Positions 21,404 to 33,400 of a stretch of 64,000 nt of DNA are shown here, piece after piece (position 1 is the stretch's first letter; each line of letters begins with the position of its first letter). Made by a program: the position numbers and the translations under genes. The notes beneath the pieces were generated by a model that did not search any database, was not told where the DNA came from, and saw nothing but the letters and a program-made list of their open reading frames with translations. The DNA comes from Pseudeuparius sepicola (taxonomy: Eukaryota; Arthropoda; Insecta; Coleoptera; Anthribidae). The stretch lies in NCBI GenBank assembly GCA_963920635.1, contig OY987298.1:34565787-34629786 (forward strand), written 5' to 3'.

Positions 21404-24400
21404 AAAATAATAAAACACACGTTTAAGATATTTTCAAATGTTGTTTATTGAAAAGAATTTAAAATTGATCAACAATTGAATAATGTATAAATTATTTACA
21501 ATGAAAAATTGAGGTAAGATTAAATGTTTTTAATTATTGAGATGATTATACAGTTAAATAAATCGCAAAAAGCAGATATAAACAAGTCAAATTACCTTGT
21601 CACTGACCAAAAAGCTCAAACATTACTTAAAGTTCTGCGAGTTGTATCTTAAGATTGGAATGCTTTAAAATGGAAAACACCTTACATGCCAGTTCGGTGC
21701 CCTCAGGAGTGCTATAGTCAAATTATTTTAAGAAGGCCTTACTGGGACTGTCAATTGGTAATTTCGCCATCCTAAGTTGGCGTCAATGCAGCAAAAAATG
21801 CAACCGGGTCATATGTCCAGGTCAGTAACGAGCCCATTTGCACAATGAATAACTACTAATAACACGAAAAAAACACACAAAGATAACGGTAAAAGTCACG
21901 AAACGTACAAAACCCGCGAATATTTTCACTGCCCAAAGTTTGAACCCTTTTGAACGATCCGGAAAACCTTTCACAACACCGAAATAAAATTTGCCTGAGT
22001 ACGCACCATAGACGCAGCCGCAAGTAGCTGATTATACCAAAGTACCAAAATGAAAGTGTTTCCATGACGTTTGAAATTATTATTAAAATGAGTTGTAGTC
22101 ATAGTTATTTATATTTGTAGCGGTATAATCGTGATTGCAATAGGGTTTTTATTTTGCTATGTTATTCTTTTCGTATCACTTGGGTAACTTTCCACATCAT
22201 AAATCAATGAGTGACGTCATTAACTGGTTGAGACACAATATACCAATGTTATACCCATAGTTAACAGAAAATTCCTAGGGATTTTGTGGAGAATGTCATC
22301 TGACAAAATCAGGAATTCTTACAGTAATCGGGGTATATACGCAGTCCTCGAGTGAGCCTCCTGGAAGTTTTCGAGAAAGTTCCCGATTGTGGCTGCGACC
22401 CAGCCTAATACTCTGACAGCAGCTGTGGTAGTCACGTAGATGTTACTAGCTCAGGTTTTCAGGATTGTGCCAGGTTCGCAGCTGCTACTGTACCAGCTTA
22501 TGGTCTGCCGGTCGCCGAGGAGTGCGACGACTTGTCAAATGGTTGGGTGTGCAGTTTACCATGAAAACTAATTCGTGAAAATTAGACAGTGCTAAAACCA
22601 TCATCCGTATAAAACTAAAGATCGGCTTCCATTAATAATTTTTTTTCCAAAATTACAGGTTTTTTCTAACTGAAAAGCAGTTTAAAAAGTAACCTAATTT
22701 TTATAACTTTTTAAAATCAAACTTACAGAAGTATTTCCTAAGTAACTTTTATATTTGTTACTATTTTTAATTTTTAATAAGAGTAATTATTGTATTTTAT
22801 AATTACTTGGATGGTTTAATTCGTTTTAAATGTGGCATTATCTCAATAATCAATGTTTTATTCTAAAACTTGTTAAAAAGAAAGTAGATCGTTTAGAAAT
22901 TTTATTTTGGATTAGTCCTTGTGCACCTACTTGTGCAACGTTTCCATTCATTATTTTGCGACATATGCTTCTCTGCTTTCTGCTCTGGTGATACATTGAC
23001 TTGACCGGCCTCGATTTGCCTGCGAATGCAATGTGTTGTATCGGTAGTGGAAATTATAAATTTATACTTAATATTAATAATTAGTTTGGACTTTAGATAC
23101 TAGATGTGGGAAAGAAAATATAATTTTATTTTTCTGCTAATTTTAGCAACCAGTGCGCTTGCATGGGCGCACATATTGAGGAGCCGCCACAGGGCTGGAC
23201 TACTTTTTTTTAATTAGCATCACTAATTATCCATATCTCCGCCACTCGTTTTTCGATCAGGATACTTCACCACGTGTCATCCTTTGGCAGTAGGTAATAA
23301 GTGAACCAAATTTGGTTTGAATAGGTAGGTACATTTCAGTACAAGAGAAGATTAAGTATAATTATGGGCTCCTTTTAAATTGTAGCCTACTGTAAATATA
23401 ATAACATGGCGAAAATAAGAAAAAAGTTAGTCGCCCAGAATGCAGAATGCTCACAGTGTAAATATAATTTGAGTGGCGTGAATTTGTTATGGCAACAGCG
23501 CCGGTTTTAGCTAGCAATTTTTATTTTTGCCCAAAAAGCTAAACTTTTTAGTTGAATGAATCTTTGTGGTACAAAATTGTGCCGCAGGCAAAAATTTTTC
23601 AAATATTCAAGGTCAAATAATTTAAATTAACGAAAAGAAATTCCATGCAAACCAGATTCTTGTTAACTGGTGGTATTTCTTTTTGTCCACTAGAATGCAT
23701 CGTAGGCGAAAATTTTTAGAAATATATAGCACACATAGTAGATAGGTATATAGGAAAATACAAAATCATAAATCATAACAGTATAATATATTTTTCGTCT
23801 TTATCAATGTAGGGGGCTTGAACCCCCAAACCATATACAGCCCTGAGCTTATGTATGGGAAAAGTCAGGTCTCGCAGGTCTCGTGGAATCGGTAGTTAGC
23901 TACTTGGCAATAATAAGTATATTTTTCAATAAATGAATCAATGTTGTATTTTCTGCGTTTAGGATAATTTCACTTAGAAATTTTTATTTTCGTCCAAAAA
24001 TCTAGAGGGGTGGAGTAAAATCTTCAACGTACAGATGAATAACATGATGAATAGGAGAACGTTTCAGATGTTATGTTTGCAGACGACGATCAAAATGAAA
24101 GTGTTGCGTCGTCGGTGACATAGACATAGCAACAAAATGTGATTTATTTTTAGTTATTAGACCAGCTTATACCGCCTCCTAAAATCAACCGCCGGGTGCT
24201 AGTTTAAATAAATACACAGGCCGACAGCGTTTATTTTGGTGATTTTACTAATAATTATAACTTGAATGGTTGGTTTACTCAACAATAACCATAGCCCTGG
24301 ATTTAAATGTAAATAATAAAGACATTCTCCAAAACCCTATCGTAAAATGAATATATTAATAGTTCCACTAACAGAAAATAGGAGCCATTATAAAAATAGA

Positions 24401-25860
24401 GAAACTTTATAGGTACTTACCTAAACTCTATTCAAACTAGACGCAAGTGAAACCTAAACACAAGTTGTTGCATGGCTAGAGCGTGATACGCAATAGCCGG
24501 CAATAAAGTCTGGCCCGGCGGACGAGTGCAGCGAGTCTGTGTTTCTTACAGAGGTGTATTGAGTTGCAAGTGGACCTTTATTTTTTCCAGTATAATTCTT
24601 TCGCTGTTTATTAATTGTACGTTGTGTTAATAGTAGAAATTTGCAGGTAATTGAATGACTAGGTGTGCCATAAAAGTTTGTTTTAAAGTTCTTAATTCTG
24701 GGGAATATTATTATAATATTTTATATTATAAAATTTATAGAGATCGTCCTTAATGCGGCCCTGCCTCGTATTAGCCCTCAGAATTGTTCACGTGCTTCCA
24801 TCGTGTAGTTTACTTGCATTTAGTTTGAATAGAGTGTAGGTCCCCGTCCGCAGGTTCTCGCGGCAGTAACGCGAGGTAGATCCGACTTTCATCGCGGCAC
24901 ACGAACAAACGTGAATTTGTACGCGAGGATTCTTTATAGCGTTCCACCAAGACCAATATGAATTTTAAGAAAAACTAGTGAAGTAGAACAGAAGTCATTT
25001 GCCAACACTCTCCAGAAGGAATTGCATAGATGCAAAGACGCTTTTAACGTTAGCCAGCCAGCACTATCTTTAACGAGTTGCATAGATGCAGAAGAATAGT
25101 GTATAGGCTGTGGTGAATCAGAATCAACTGTCCTCGAGTACAGGTCCTCCACTCTATCGATATATGGTTTTGAGCAAGGGGAAACAAGGGCCCAGTGTAG
25201 CCGTATTTTTGGTGTTCTCCCAGAAGTGGCGCCCGCGCTTGAAAGTCCAAAGAGAAGTCTAGACGCGACCTGGCGCTATTCTATAGATAAGACATCAGAT
25301 GTGGGTGTCCGTCGGCTGACAAAGAACAGGGTGGATTTCGCTTTCCCAAAAAGGGGCATGTTTTGAAGGCCGTCGAGGCACTGACATACGGTTGAAAAAG
25401 AACCTCTGGCGCATAAGCAAGAGGAACATCTTAAAAGTAGGTTTGATTGATCGATTAGGTACCAACAAGTTACTGTTTCGTCCACTTAAAATTTAATTAA
25501 GTAGGTGTAGGTACCGATACCGATACGTTCAGGGTTCATGCTCCTTTGAGGAGTGCTACTCTGCTACTCTATTAGTCCCTTCCTCCGTCATTTCCCTTGC
25601 GCTCAAAGAAGTTACACGGGACAGACAAGATCGCAATGGTTTTTACGCCGGTATCGCACGCGGTGCTCAGTGCTCTCGACTCTCTCGAGAAAACCCCAAA
25701 TATAATCGTTAATAAAACCCGCGTAAGGGCGTCGCGCGCATCCTTCAGCTTATCTTTATAAAGTACCGTCTGCAGGAACTTCAGTAGGTATCAACGGAAA
25801 AAGTGGACAATAAAGGCAGAAGAACGCACCAATCCATCGGACGCCGTGGAAGGCCACCAA
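21404..25860. other. intergenic, no gene recognised
   Basis: 4.4 kb between the hAT element and the TTAA palindrome. I see no exon of the takeout family, no transposase and no RNA gene. Hints of hAT-like ends (CAGGGCTG at 23196, CAGCCCTG at 23841) lack matching duplications. GC-rich stretches at 24840-24920 and 25540-25740 have no open frame of note. Confidence 0.4.
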
Positions 25861-25867
25861 AATCCGT

Positions 25868-26602
25868 TAAGACTCAATGTACAGCACGTAGGTACGTGGC
25901 GATTCAACATTTTCACCCATAAAATGGCTTTTTTCGATCTGTAGCGAGCAACACCCATAATTTTAAACTTTTGGTCAACACAAATTTTAATCTAAAGTCT
26001 ATCCAAGTTACAACAAAGTCACATGACCGCATTGCGATCGACTACCAGGGTCTGACTAATATGAGGTTCCCAGTGGCTTGTAATTCTGAACTAATTCTTT
26101 TAGAAGTTATAAAAATTGTGTTTACCTTTCGTGGATCTTTATAAATTTCCTTAAATTAGGTAGCAAAATAAATTTACAGAATATGCAGGAAACTCGACTG
26201 AGGGAAGAGCCGGCCCTGCATTCTGCTCGCCGCGTAAACACTTTATGACTATGACGGCCAGACCAATAAGAGAATAGGTCACGTGGTGGCCAATGTTTTG
26301 ATCCACTGCCTCTGTAACTTGGATAGACTTTAAGTAATTACTCATATTTTGAGACAAAAATTATTTAAACATATTTAGCACAATGGCCGTCATTAGGTTT
26401 GTTGCGCAAATGCTAATGACGGCCATTGTGATAACTATTTTTAAATAATTTTTGTCTCAAAATGTGAGTAATTACTTAGATTAAAATTTGTATTGACCAA
26501 AAGTTTAAAATTATGCCTGCTGCTCTCTACAGATAAAAAATCATTTTATGGGTCAAAATGTTGAATCACCACGCACCTGCTGTACATTGAGTCTTAAGGT
26601 GC
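25868..26602. mobile_element. TTAA-flanked palindromic MITE
   Basis: Both ends read TTAAGACTCAATGTACAGCA (one mismatch beyond) in inverted orientation, and TTAA is present at each end, as in piggyBac-type insertions. The arms pair across 25868-26040 and 26440-26602. An inner palindrome (26320-26480, centre about 26400) carries AATGGCCGTCATTAG and complement. Confidence 0.75.
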
Positions 26603-27397
26603 CACTTCATTCTGCGTACAACTAGAGTTCTCTTTTGCAACGTGTTTAACCTAACCTGACTTTGACCCGCACTAACAATTACTTTTTTTTAATGAAACAG
26701 CCCCCATATTTTTTTCGTATTTGGATAACCCTTAGGTATCATGGCCAGTACAACAATATATAAGGGTTGGGAGATTTGGTTCCCATTTTGTTCTCCAAAT
26801 TAATGTAGAAATAATTGAACTCCTTGACCTCAGAAACAACATATCAATGGATGTATTTAATTTTAGCTTCTTGCACCCTTCCTCTAAAACTCATTTTATA
26901 AACATTTTAAAAATACTTACTGTCTTCTGATCGTATTTTAGTAATTTTGTTGGTATAGTTAATATTATGGCAGTGCCTCCGCTGCCGGCAACGGTGCCCG
27001 CAAAATAAGCTGGCTGCCGGCACCGGTTGCCCTCTCAATGTTTTCTCGGATGCCGGCAATGGCGCCCCAAAAATAGACTAGAGGCTGCCGATTTTGAGTG
27101 CCTATCATCATTCGGTTCGAAAACTGAAATGTCACGTCTAAAATCCGTCGTCCCAGAAGAAGGTCATAAAACGATATAGTATTGTTTGAATACTACATAC
27201 CATAAATATATTATGAGATTAACAGAATTATGAACATTAAAACCGGCAACGTCCTCCCAAATTTATAGTACTTACACGGTGTTACAAAAAAGTAGGTCAA
27301 TCCATTGACCACATAGATTTTTTTGGGCTAAAATAATGTCGCTTTTCTCATGCTATTTTTCATTTAGACGCCTCTACCTCAAATGCAGGGTGTCAGA

Positions 27398-27576
27398 CAG
27401 TGGCGTAACCAGAATGAAGTTGGGGGGGGGCTAATTATTAAAAAAAAATTCTTTCGTAATATTTACGGCAAAACTATCGTTTTAAAATAAATTTTATTTA
27501 GAAATAAATACCACGCGGCAGATCTTTGGGGGGGCTAGAGCCCCCAAAGCCCCCCCCCCCCCTGATTACGCCACTG
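27398..27576. mobile_element. 179-bp hAT-type MITE, copy 2
   Basis: CAGTGGCGTAACC and ATTACGCCACTG ends with duplication GTGTCAGA / GTGTTAGA (7/8). It is the reverse orientation of the copy at 19838-20015. Confidence 0.88.
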
Positions 27577-28023
27577 GTGTTAGACGTTGATTTTAAAAAA
27601 CGAATTTATAGAGCGTGTTTCGTAATTTGTTCACAAAAGCGGTTGAATCTAGAAGCTTGAATTTTGGGATACTTACCGCAAGACACCGGAAGACACTTTA
27701 CGGTAGAATGTTTGCACCCTATGCATCCTGTGGTTAGAAACCCGCAACACCTATTCCTATTTTTATCCAGAATTTTTTGTAAGTTAGTTTATTTAAAAAG
27801 AAAAATTCGTATTCCATTGACCAGTTAATTTAAAAACCTGTTTACTGACATTATTTTTTCATTAACTTGATAGTGTGTCTGAAAAATAAAATTACTTTTT
27901 GTTCCGTATTTAAATAACAGTTATTGACAGTCAAATAAAAACATTGATTTTTAGAAAATTTTAACGCCCTGAATCCCATAAATGAAGAATTTTGAACTTA
28001 GGATCTATGTTTATAAGAGCAAC

Positions 28024-29149
28024 CAGGGCCGTATCTGAGGAGGGGTTTTGGGGGTTTAAACCCCCCCTCCCCCCGCATATTATAAGCTTTTGCACCACCA
28101 CTAGAACGAGCTTCCCGAGCATCAGTGAGTGTAATAATTTATTAAACAGGTTTTCCAGTAATAGAGCATGGAAACCCGCCCGAAAACTGACAACAAAACA
28201 TAATTTTTGGATCAGTGCAGTACCGAGTTTTATCGTCAGAATATATGCTTCCAAATAAAATAAAACATAATTGGCAACACTGGACGACAGTAAACGGTGA
28301 ACGGTGGTGCATGTGGCGCGAAGAAATTCTTTACCATACCTACTGGCAATTCTAAAGGTGTCATCAGGCCAGGCGAAGAATGTGTAGGAATATATCTGTA
28401 ATAATGAGAAATCAAATAAGTAGAAAAGGGATAGGTATAAATGTTAGAAGGAATATTCAGCTATTATTATAGGTAATTAATAGTTTTAAAGTTTTAATAT
28501 TGAACTTGTTCAACTTAAACCTGTTTTTTATTAAAAACCATTTAATAATATAGTAGGTTTTTTAAAACTATTTCAACTTCAACAGCCACTGGTGTAACCC
28601 CTCCAGGGCCGGCTCTAGGCGGGTGCGAACGGTGCGGCATATGCGGCCTGCGTTTTGACTTGCCCCGCGCCTCCGAGTCCCATGTACAGGGTTCTTCAGT
28701 CAGTAGCGTATTTAAAAGGGACCATTTCAGAATTTGAAAAATATTCACTGCATCTTAAAAATCTCAAGATATTGGGATTTTATGAGACTAATTTTAAGTA
28801 ACTTTCCTCAACATCTCTAAAAAATTTCGCCTGCGGCGCATTTTACAGAATTATTTTAAATGCACTTGTTTGAAGAAATTCACAAAAATTGTCCCTCGCC
28901 ACCTGAAATTAATTTCTATATACTTCACTGAAGTGATCTAAAGTCATCGCTCCGGCCTACTTTTTAAAAACTGACTTTCAAAAAATATTCCTACCATACC
29001 TACTAGTGGCGTATCAATTTTCAAAAATTTGTTTTTAATCGATTAAATAATTCCTTGCCCGGGCCCCGCACTTTCATCAGACACCCAGCCCCACAAAAGC
29101 CTGAGCCGATCCTCAACCCCTCCCAAAATTTTCGCTAGATACGGCCCTG
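28024..29149. mobile_element. hAT-type MITE containing another hAT insertion
   Basis: Ends CAGGGCCGTATCT and complement, with a near-8-bp duplication (GAGCAACC / AAGCAACC). The interior is interrupted at 28604-29114. Confidence 0.8.
28604..29114. mobile_element. hAT-type element nested in the MITE 28024-29149
   Basis: Starts CAGGGCCGGCTCTAGG and ends GAGCCGATCCTC. It is flanked by a perfect 8-bp duplication AACCCCTC (28596-28603 and 29115-29122). This is the third level of nesting inside MULE Y. No transposase frame. Confidence 0.75.
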
Positions 29150-29525
29150 AAGCAACCCACCTACCATTGGGGTCCTGATCAAAAAATCTAGAAATCCCTT
29201 ATATACCTTTGTAATGCATTAAGAATGAATGCGTACTATAATTAATAATTAATATTCTAATTACCTACTAATTAATATTCTATAATTATGTTTTTGTTCT
29301 TGCACTACTTATGTTTTTACAATGAATGAGAATGTACTTATATTTTATTGAATACTTCATTAAATTGTTAGGTATAAATTTGCTCAGAATGTTGAATTTG
29401 AATGGAATCTTCAGACAATGATCTATAGGTAAAAGTATAATCAGTGGCAAAATCTAAGAATTCTGTGCCGGCAGCTCATTCGGGTGCCAACCGCTGCCGG
29501 CAGCGGAGGCACAGCCTAATATTAT

Positions 29526-30060
29526 ACATTTTTATTATTCCTCCATTTCCAGCTCTTCTTGATGTAAAGCGCCTTCGACCAAACTCAATTCAAAATTTTC
29601 ATTTAACCAGCAGAAGTCGGTAACATGCATGTATACCAACGCCATCTAGTTAACTCTATCAGAAACCGAGAACACTGAAAGTAAGAAATAATTCGGCTGA
29701 AAGTGGCCGAGATATGCTAAATTACAGGTACCTAGGTACTGATCACAAATCAAATAAAGGAATAAGCGCACATAGGAAACCAGCTCTATGGACATTCACC
29801 CAGCATAACAAGCTAGAAATAGTTGTTTGTCCCGTTCTACCTACCTTTGAAAGATTTGGCATGTATCCATGTAATCCATTACATATTGAATGCTGCTTCC
29901 CTCTGTCAGTTTTCGAAATTAATTTCCCATAAGAGGATAAACTTTATTTTGTTGATTTTTAATTTTAGACTATTTTAAACAATTTTATCGAATAATTCTT
30001 TCTCGAAGCAGAAGCAACACTTCTTGGACTACACTAAGTAACTAATATGACAAAACATCG
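29526..30060. other. short intergenic stretch behind gene B
   Basis: No gene recognised. The frame at 29714-29932 has no known domain. Confidence 0.35.
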
Positions 30061-30077
30061 TTTATTCTGTGTTATTG

Positions 30078-30083
30078 TTTATT
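30078..30083 (-). promoter_or_regulatory. poly(A) signal of gene B
   Basis: AATAAA on the minus strand, about 50 nt after the stop. A second hexamer lies at 30061-30066. Confidence 0.55.
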
Positions 30084-30129
30084 TGTTTACAGTTATTAAC
30101 GACACATAGGTATTTTAATTCTGTTTCAC

Positions 30130-30437
30130 TCAGCACTCATCATAGAAATCCTTTAGTGGTATTTTTTCAAAAACGAAAGTTACAATTTCCGCTAATTTCT
30201 CTGCGTAGCCCCGAGCATAGTTTTGTCCTACATCGTTGAAGATTTCTTTCGAATAGTCGTTTATCGTCTGATTTATTTTCTTGCTAAGCTCCGGATTTCC
30301 ATTATGCAAATTTTCATAACTGAAGTATATGTAATCAGGTTGTGCTAACTGAAGATCATATGAGGTAAGTTTCAAGTAAGTTTCTCCACTTTTGGTTTCT
30401 TTGGTGAATTTGATTGTATGGCTGAATCTCATATTTC
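30130..30437 (-). CDS. gene B exon 5 (C-terminal JHBP motif)
   Basis: Acceptor TTTTAG at 30439-30438. Encodes HTIKFTKETKSGETYLKLTS and the ENLHNGNPEL motif. Ends in Cys-stop, one codon longer than in A and C. Confidence 0.92.
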
Positions 30438-33400
30438 CTAAAATTTATAGTAAACAAATACAACCAGCGAAATATTATGAAACATAAGAACCAATCAACA
30501 CCGGCCTCAGCAGAACATCCCGGGAAGTCAAATTTCATAATATAATCTACGACGGCTATGAGAGTTTGAAAACATCTACAAAATGCGTAAAGCCGCGTCC
30601 AGACATGGCGAGCAGAGCGCGGGACGAGCAAGTCGGGGTCCCACAATGCGTGGTTCGCCGAGCCTTGCTCGAGACTCCCCAATTCAAGCGCGGCATTGCC
30701 GCCCGCATTTTGCGGCACATAGCGAATGCGTTGTGGACGCGTCTTTTTGGAGTATTGTGAGATCAAGAATTATTATTACATATCTTCTTAGTATATATAC
30801 AGGATGATTTTTTTAGGTCTACCACCGCGATTTTCTCGCTTATTTTGCGCCCTACAAAAAAAAAACGTAAGAAACAAAAATGTTGTAATTTTGGACAGCT
30901 AAGTGGTGCTGCAAAAGAAATCGGCATCCATGGCCAACTTGTCGCGCAATATTAAAAAAACCTCAAATTGAGCAAAAGTATTAATATCAGTGGAATGTTT
31001 ATTTTAAGAGACAGAGGAAAACTTTTATATTGAAAATTGATAGCACTGAGAAGCTTTATCCATCCACGTAGTCAGATAGTTTCAGCAAATTACACAGGGT
31101 CTTCGGCTCTCTTGAGACCATGAAAATTTTTGTCGATTTAAAGTTTTTTTAGTACACCGCGAAAAGTTGGGCATGGAGGCCCATTCCTTTTTTAAAGTCG
31201 CCTCGCTGACCAAAATTGCCATATTTTGTTGTCTTACGTATTTTCTGTGCGGCCTAAAATAAGCGAGAAAATCGCTTAATAAGAAATAAACAAAAAATTT
31301 TTCATAGCCTCAAGAGAGCCGAAGACCCTGTGTAATTTGCTGAAACTATCTGACTACGTGGATGGATAAAGCTTCTCAGTGCCATCAATTTTCAATATAA
31401 ATGTTTTCCTCTGTCTCTTAAAATAAACATTCCACGGCTATTAATAGTTTTGCTCAATTTGAGTTTTTTTTTTAATATTGCGCGACAAGTTGGCCATGGA
31501 TGCCGATTTCTTTTGCAGCACCACTTAGCTGTCCAAAATAGCAACATTTTTGTTTCTTACGCTTTTTTTGTAGGGCGCAAAATAAGCGAGAAAATGGCGG
31601 TGGTGGACCTAAAAAAATCATCCTGTATATATTAAATATCTTCTTAGTATAGTGTGACGAGCTGTATACGGGTATAGGAATTTTATTTCCCGTATTATCT
31701 AAAATGACAATTATTTCTGCCACTGTCTGGAAAATAGTTATGGCTTGCTTGATAAAACCTTCTCACCTGAATGAAAAATGCAAAGAAATTTTCTTAAATA
31801 CTAAATATGACGAAAACGGGTAGTTTTTGGTATAGAATGTTATTTACATAAAATGTGGGGCTTGGACGCCGGCATCCAACAAACTATAGAAATATGGGTC
31901 ATTCCATTTGAAAAAAATAATTTGTTGCTGTTTGAAATTATCTGATTTTGAGAGCCAGTTATGAACACACTGTATATGCATAAACCAATTTCGAGATATC
32001 ACACCACACACGGTTGTGCTGTCATACTTCGGCTAAAATATATCTTTGATATCTATTAAAATAAAGATACAGCATTCAGTTTCAATAACCTCCACGAAGT
32101 CCCTAAATTCCAAGAAAAATTCGATATCTTGGCAACGCTGCATCCAAAATACAAAACAAAAAACGGTTCTGTAGCAAATTTCACGGAGAATTGAAATATT
32201 CCAAAGGATTAATGCAATTGTCAAAATATAAATATTTTATTTTTGTCCTGCAAATACGAATCGCCCTGTATATGTGAAAATAAAAGAGAGGTTCCGTCCA
32301 CTGCGAACCTTACAACTTTTGTATTCAAGTTTTTTTCGTATCTCTTACGGTTCCTGAGATCCAGGGGGTAGGACAAACTATTTGGGACACGCTTTACATA
32401 CGTAACAATAGTCACTATTAGCAGGACTATTAGTCACTGCTACCAGCGCTCCGGGCTGGAAAGCGCGGAGAAGAATGGAGTCGAGAAGTTGACACCCGAA
32501 TAAGATAATCCAGGGACCTCGTAGCCGCGAATGCAATTTACCATCGGGGTTGCTATGCTAAATTTTTCTCCAAGAAAAAAAATCCTCGGAAAGCAGTTCG
32601 TACAAGCATGATGCATTTATCAAACTTTTTTGGTGTAGTGCCAGGGGAACTCTCAGATGTCATGGACAGTTTACTTGACGGAAAAGAAGGATACACCAAC
32701 AAGAACTTAAAAAATAAACTTCTGTTGTGTGCGAAAATTAAAACTGAATGATGGTTGCGATTTCCATTCACATATAGGTACTTTTATGTAAATTTTACAG
32801 CATTGTCTGTCTTCTTACTAACATTCGGGAGAGAAAAAACTTTTAAAACAGAATTATTGCAATCAACACTCGTACTACACAAAAAAAAACCTTTTTAAGT
32901 CATCACCCATGACTGTCAGTCATTTCAGTCAGGAGAAATGCACGATATGGCGAGCGAGTATAATTTCACTGTCACTTAGGCACTTTTTACGTTATAACTG
33001 ACGAAGAAAGCGGAAGAGACGACCGAGGGACTTTTTAGGAATGTTAGAGCACATCAAAAGAAACAACTGCACCAAAAATCATCTTTTTATCCCAGATTTC
33101 TAGGTTAAAACCTATAGGTTTACTGAAATAAATGGACGCGTCAAATAATGACGAGCGACGAACAGGCTCGCTTCGTGTTTTTTAGCTCGTGCTCTGCTCA
33201 CCATGTCTGGACCCGGCCTAACAGACGCCTGTGACAGAGTTGCCGAGTTACAGAGTTATTACGGCGTAGGTATCCACTTTTTCCACCGTACCATTTGCCG
33301 AACATGGTACGATATGATATACACACCATTTTTTTATTTAAATTTAATTCCCTACCTCTGTCTGGTGAAATTCTTGGAACGATAAATAATTTTCATATTT

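Larger units (their letters stand above)
26969..29516. mobile_element. Mutator-like (MULE) element, copy Y
   Basis: Terminal repeats GGCAGTGCCTCCGCTGCCGG and complement, with a perfect 9-bp duplication TAATATTAT (26960-26968 and 29517-29525). It is homologous to copy X in inverted orientation; for example, TTTTTTGATCAGGACTTTGAC-type sequence near 14233 matches near 29165. It contains two separate nested hAT-type insertions, 27398-27576 and 28024-29149. Confidence 0.87.

Noticed and set aside
23196..23848. hAT-like ends CAGGGCTG / CAGCCCTG
   Set aside because: The flanking 8-mers do not match and the inverted similarity stops after about 10 bp.
30583..30807. GC-rich overlapping frames at 30566-30807
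   Set aside because: They are the terminal repeat of a DNA element and overlap each other on both strands; no domain.
31450..31723. Frames in both strands of the fold-back 30796-31635
   Set aside because: Products of the palindrome; the same peptide appears mirrored in both arms.
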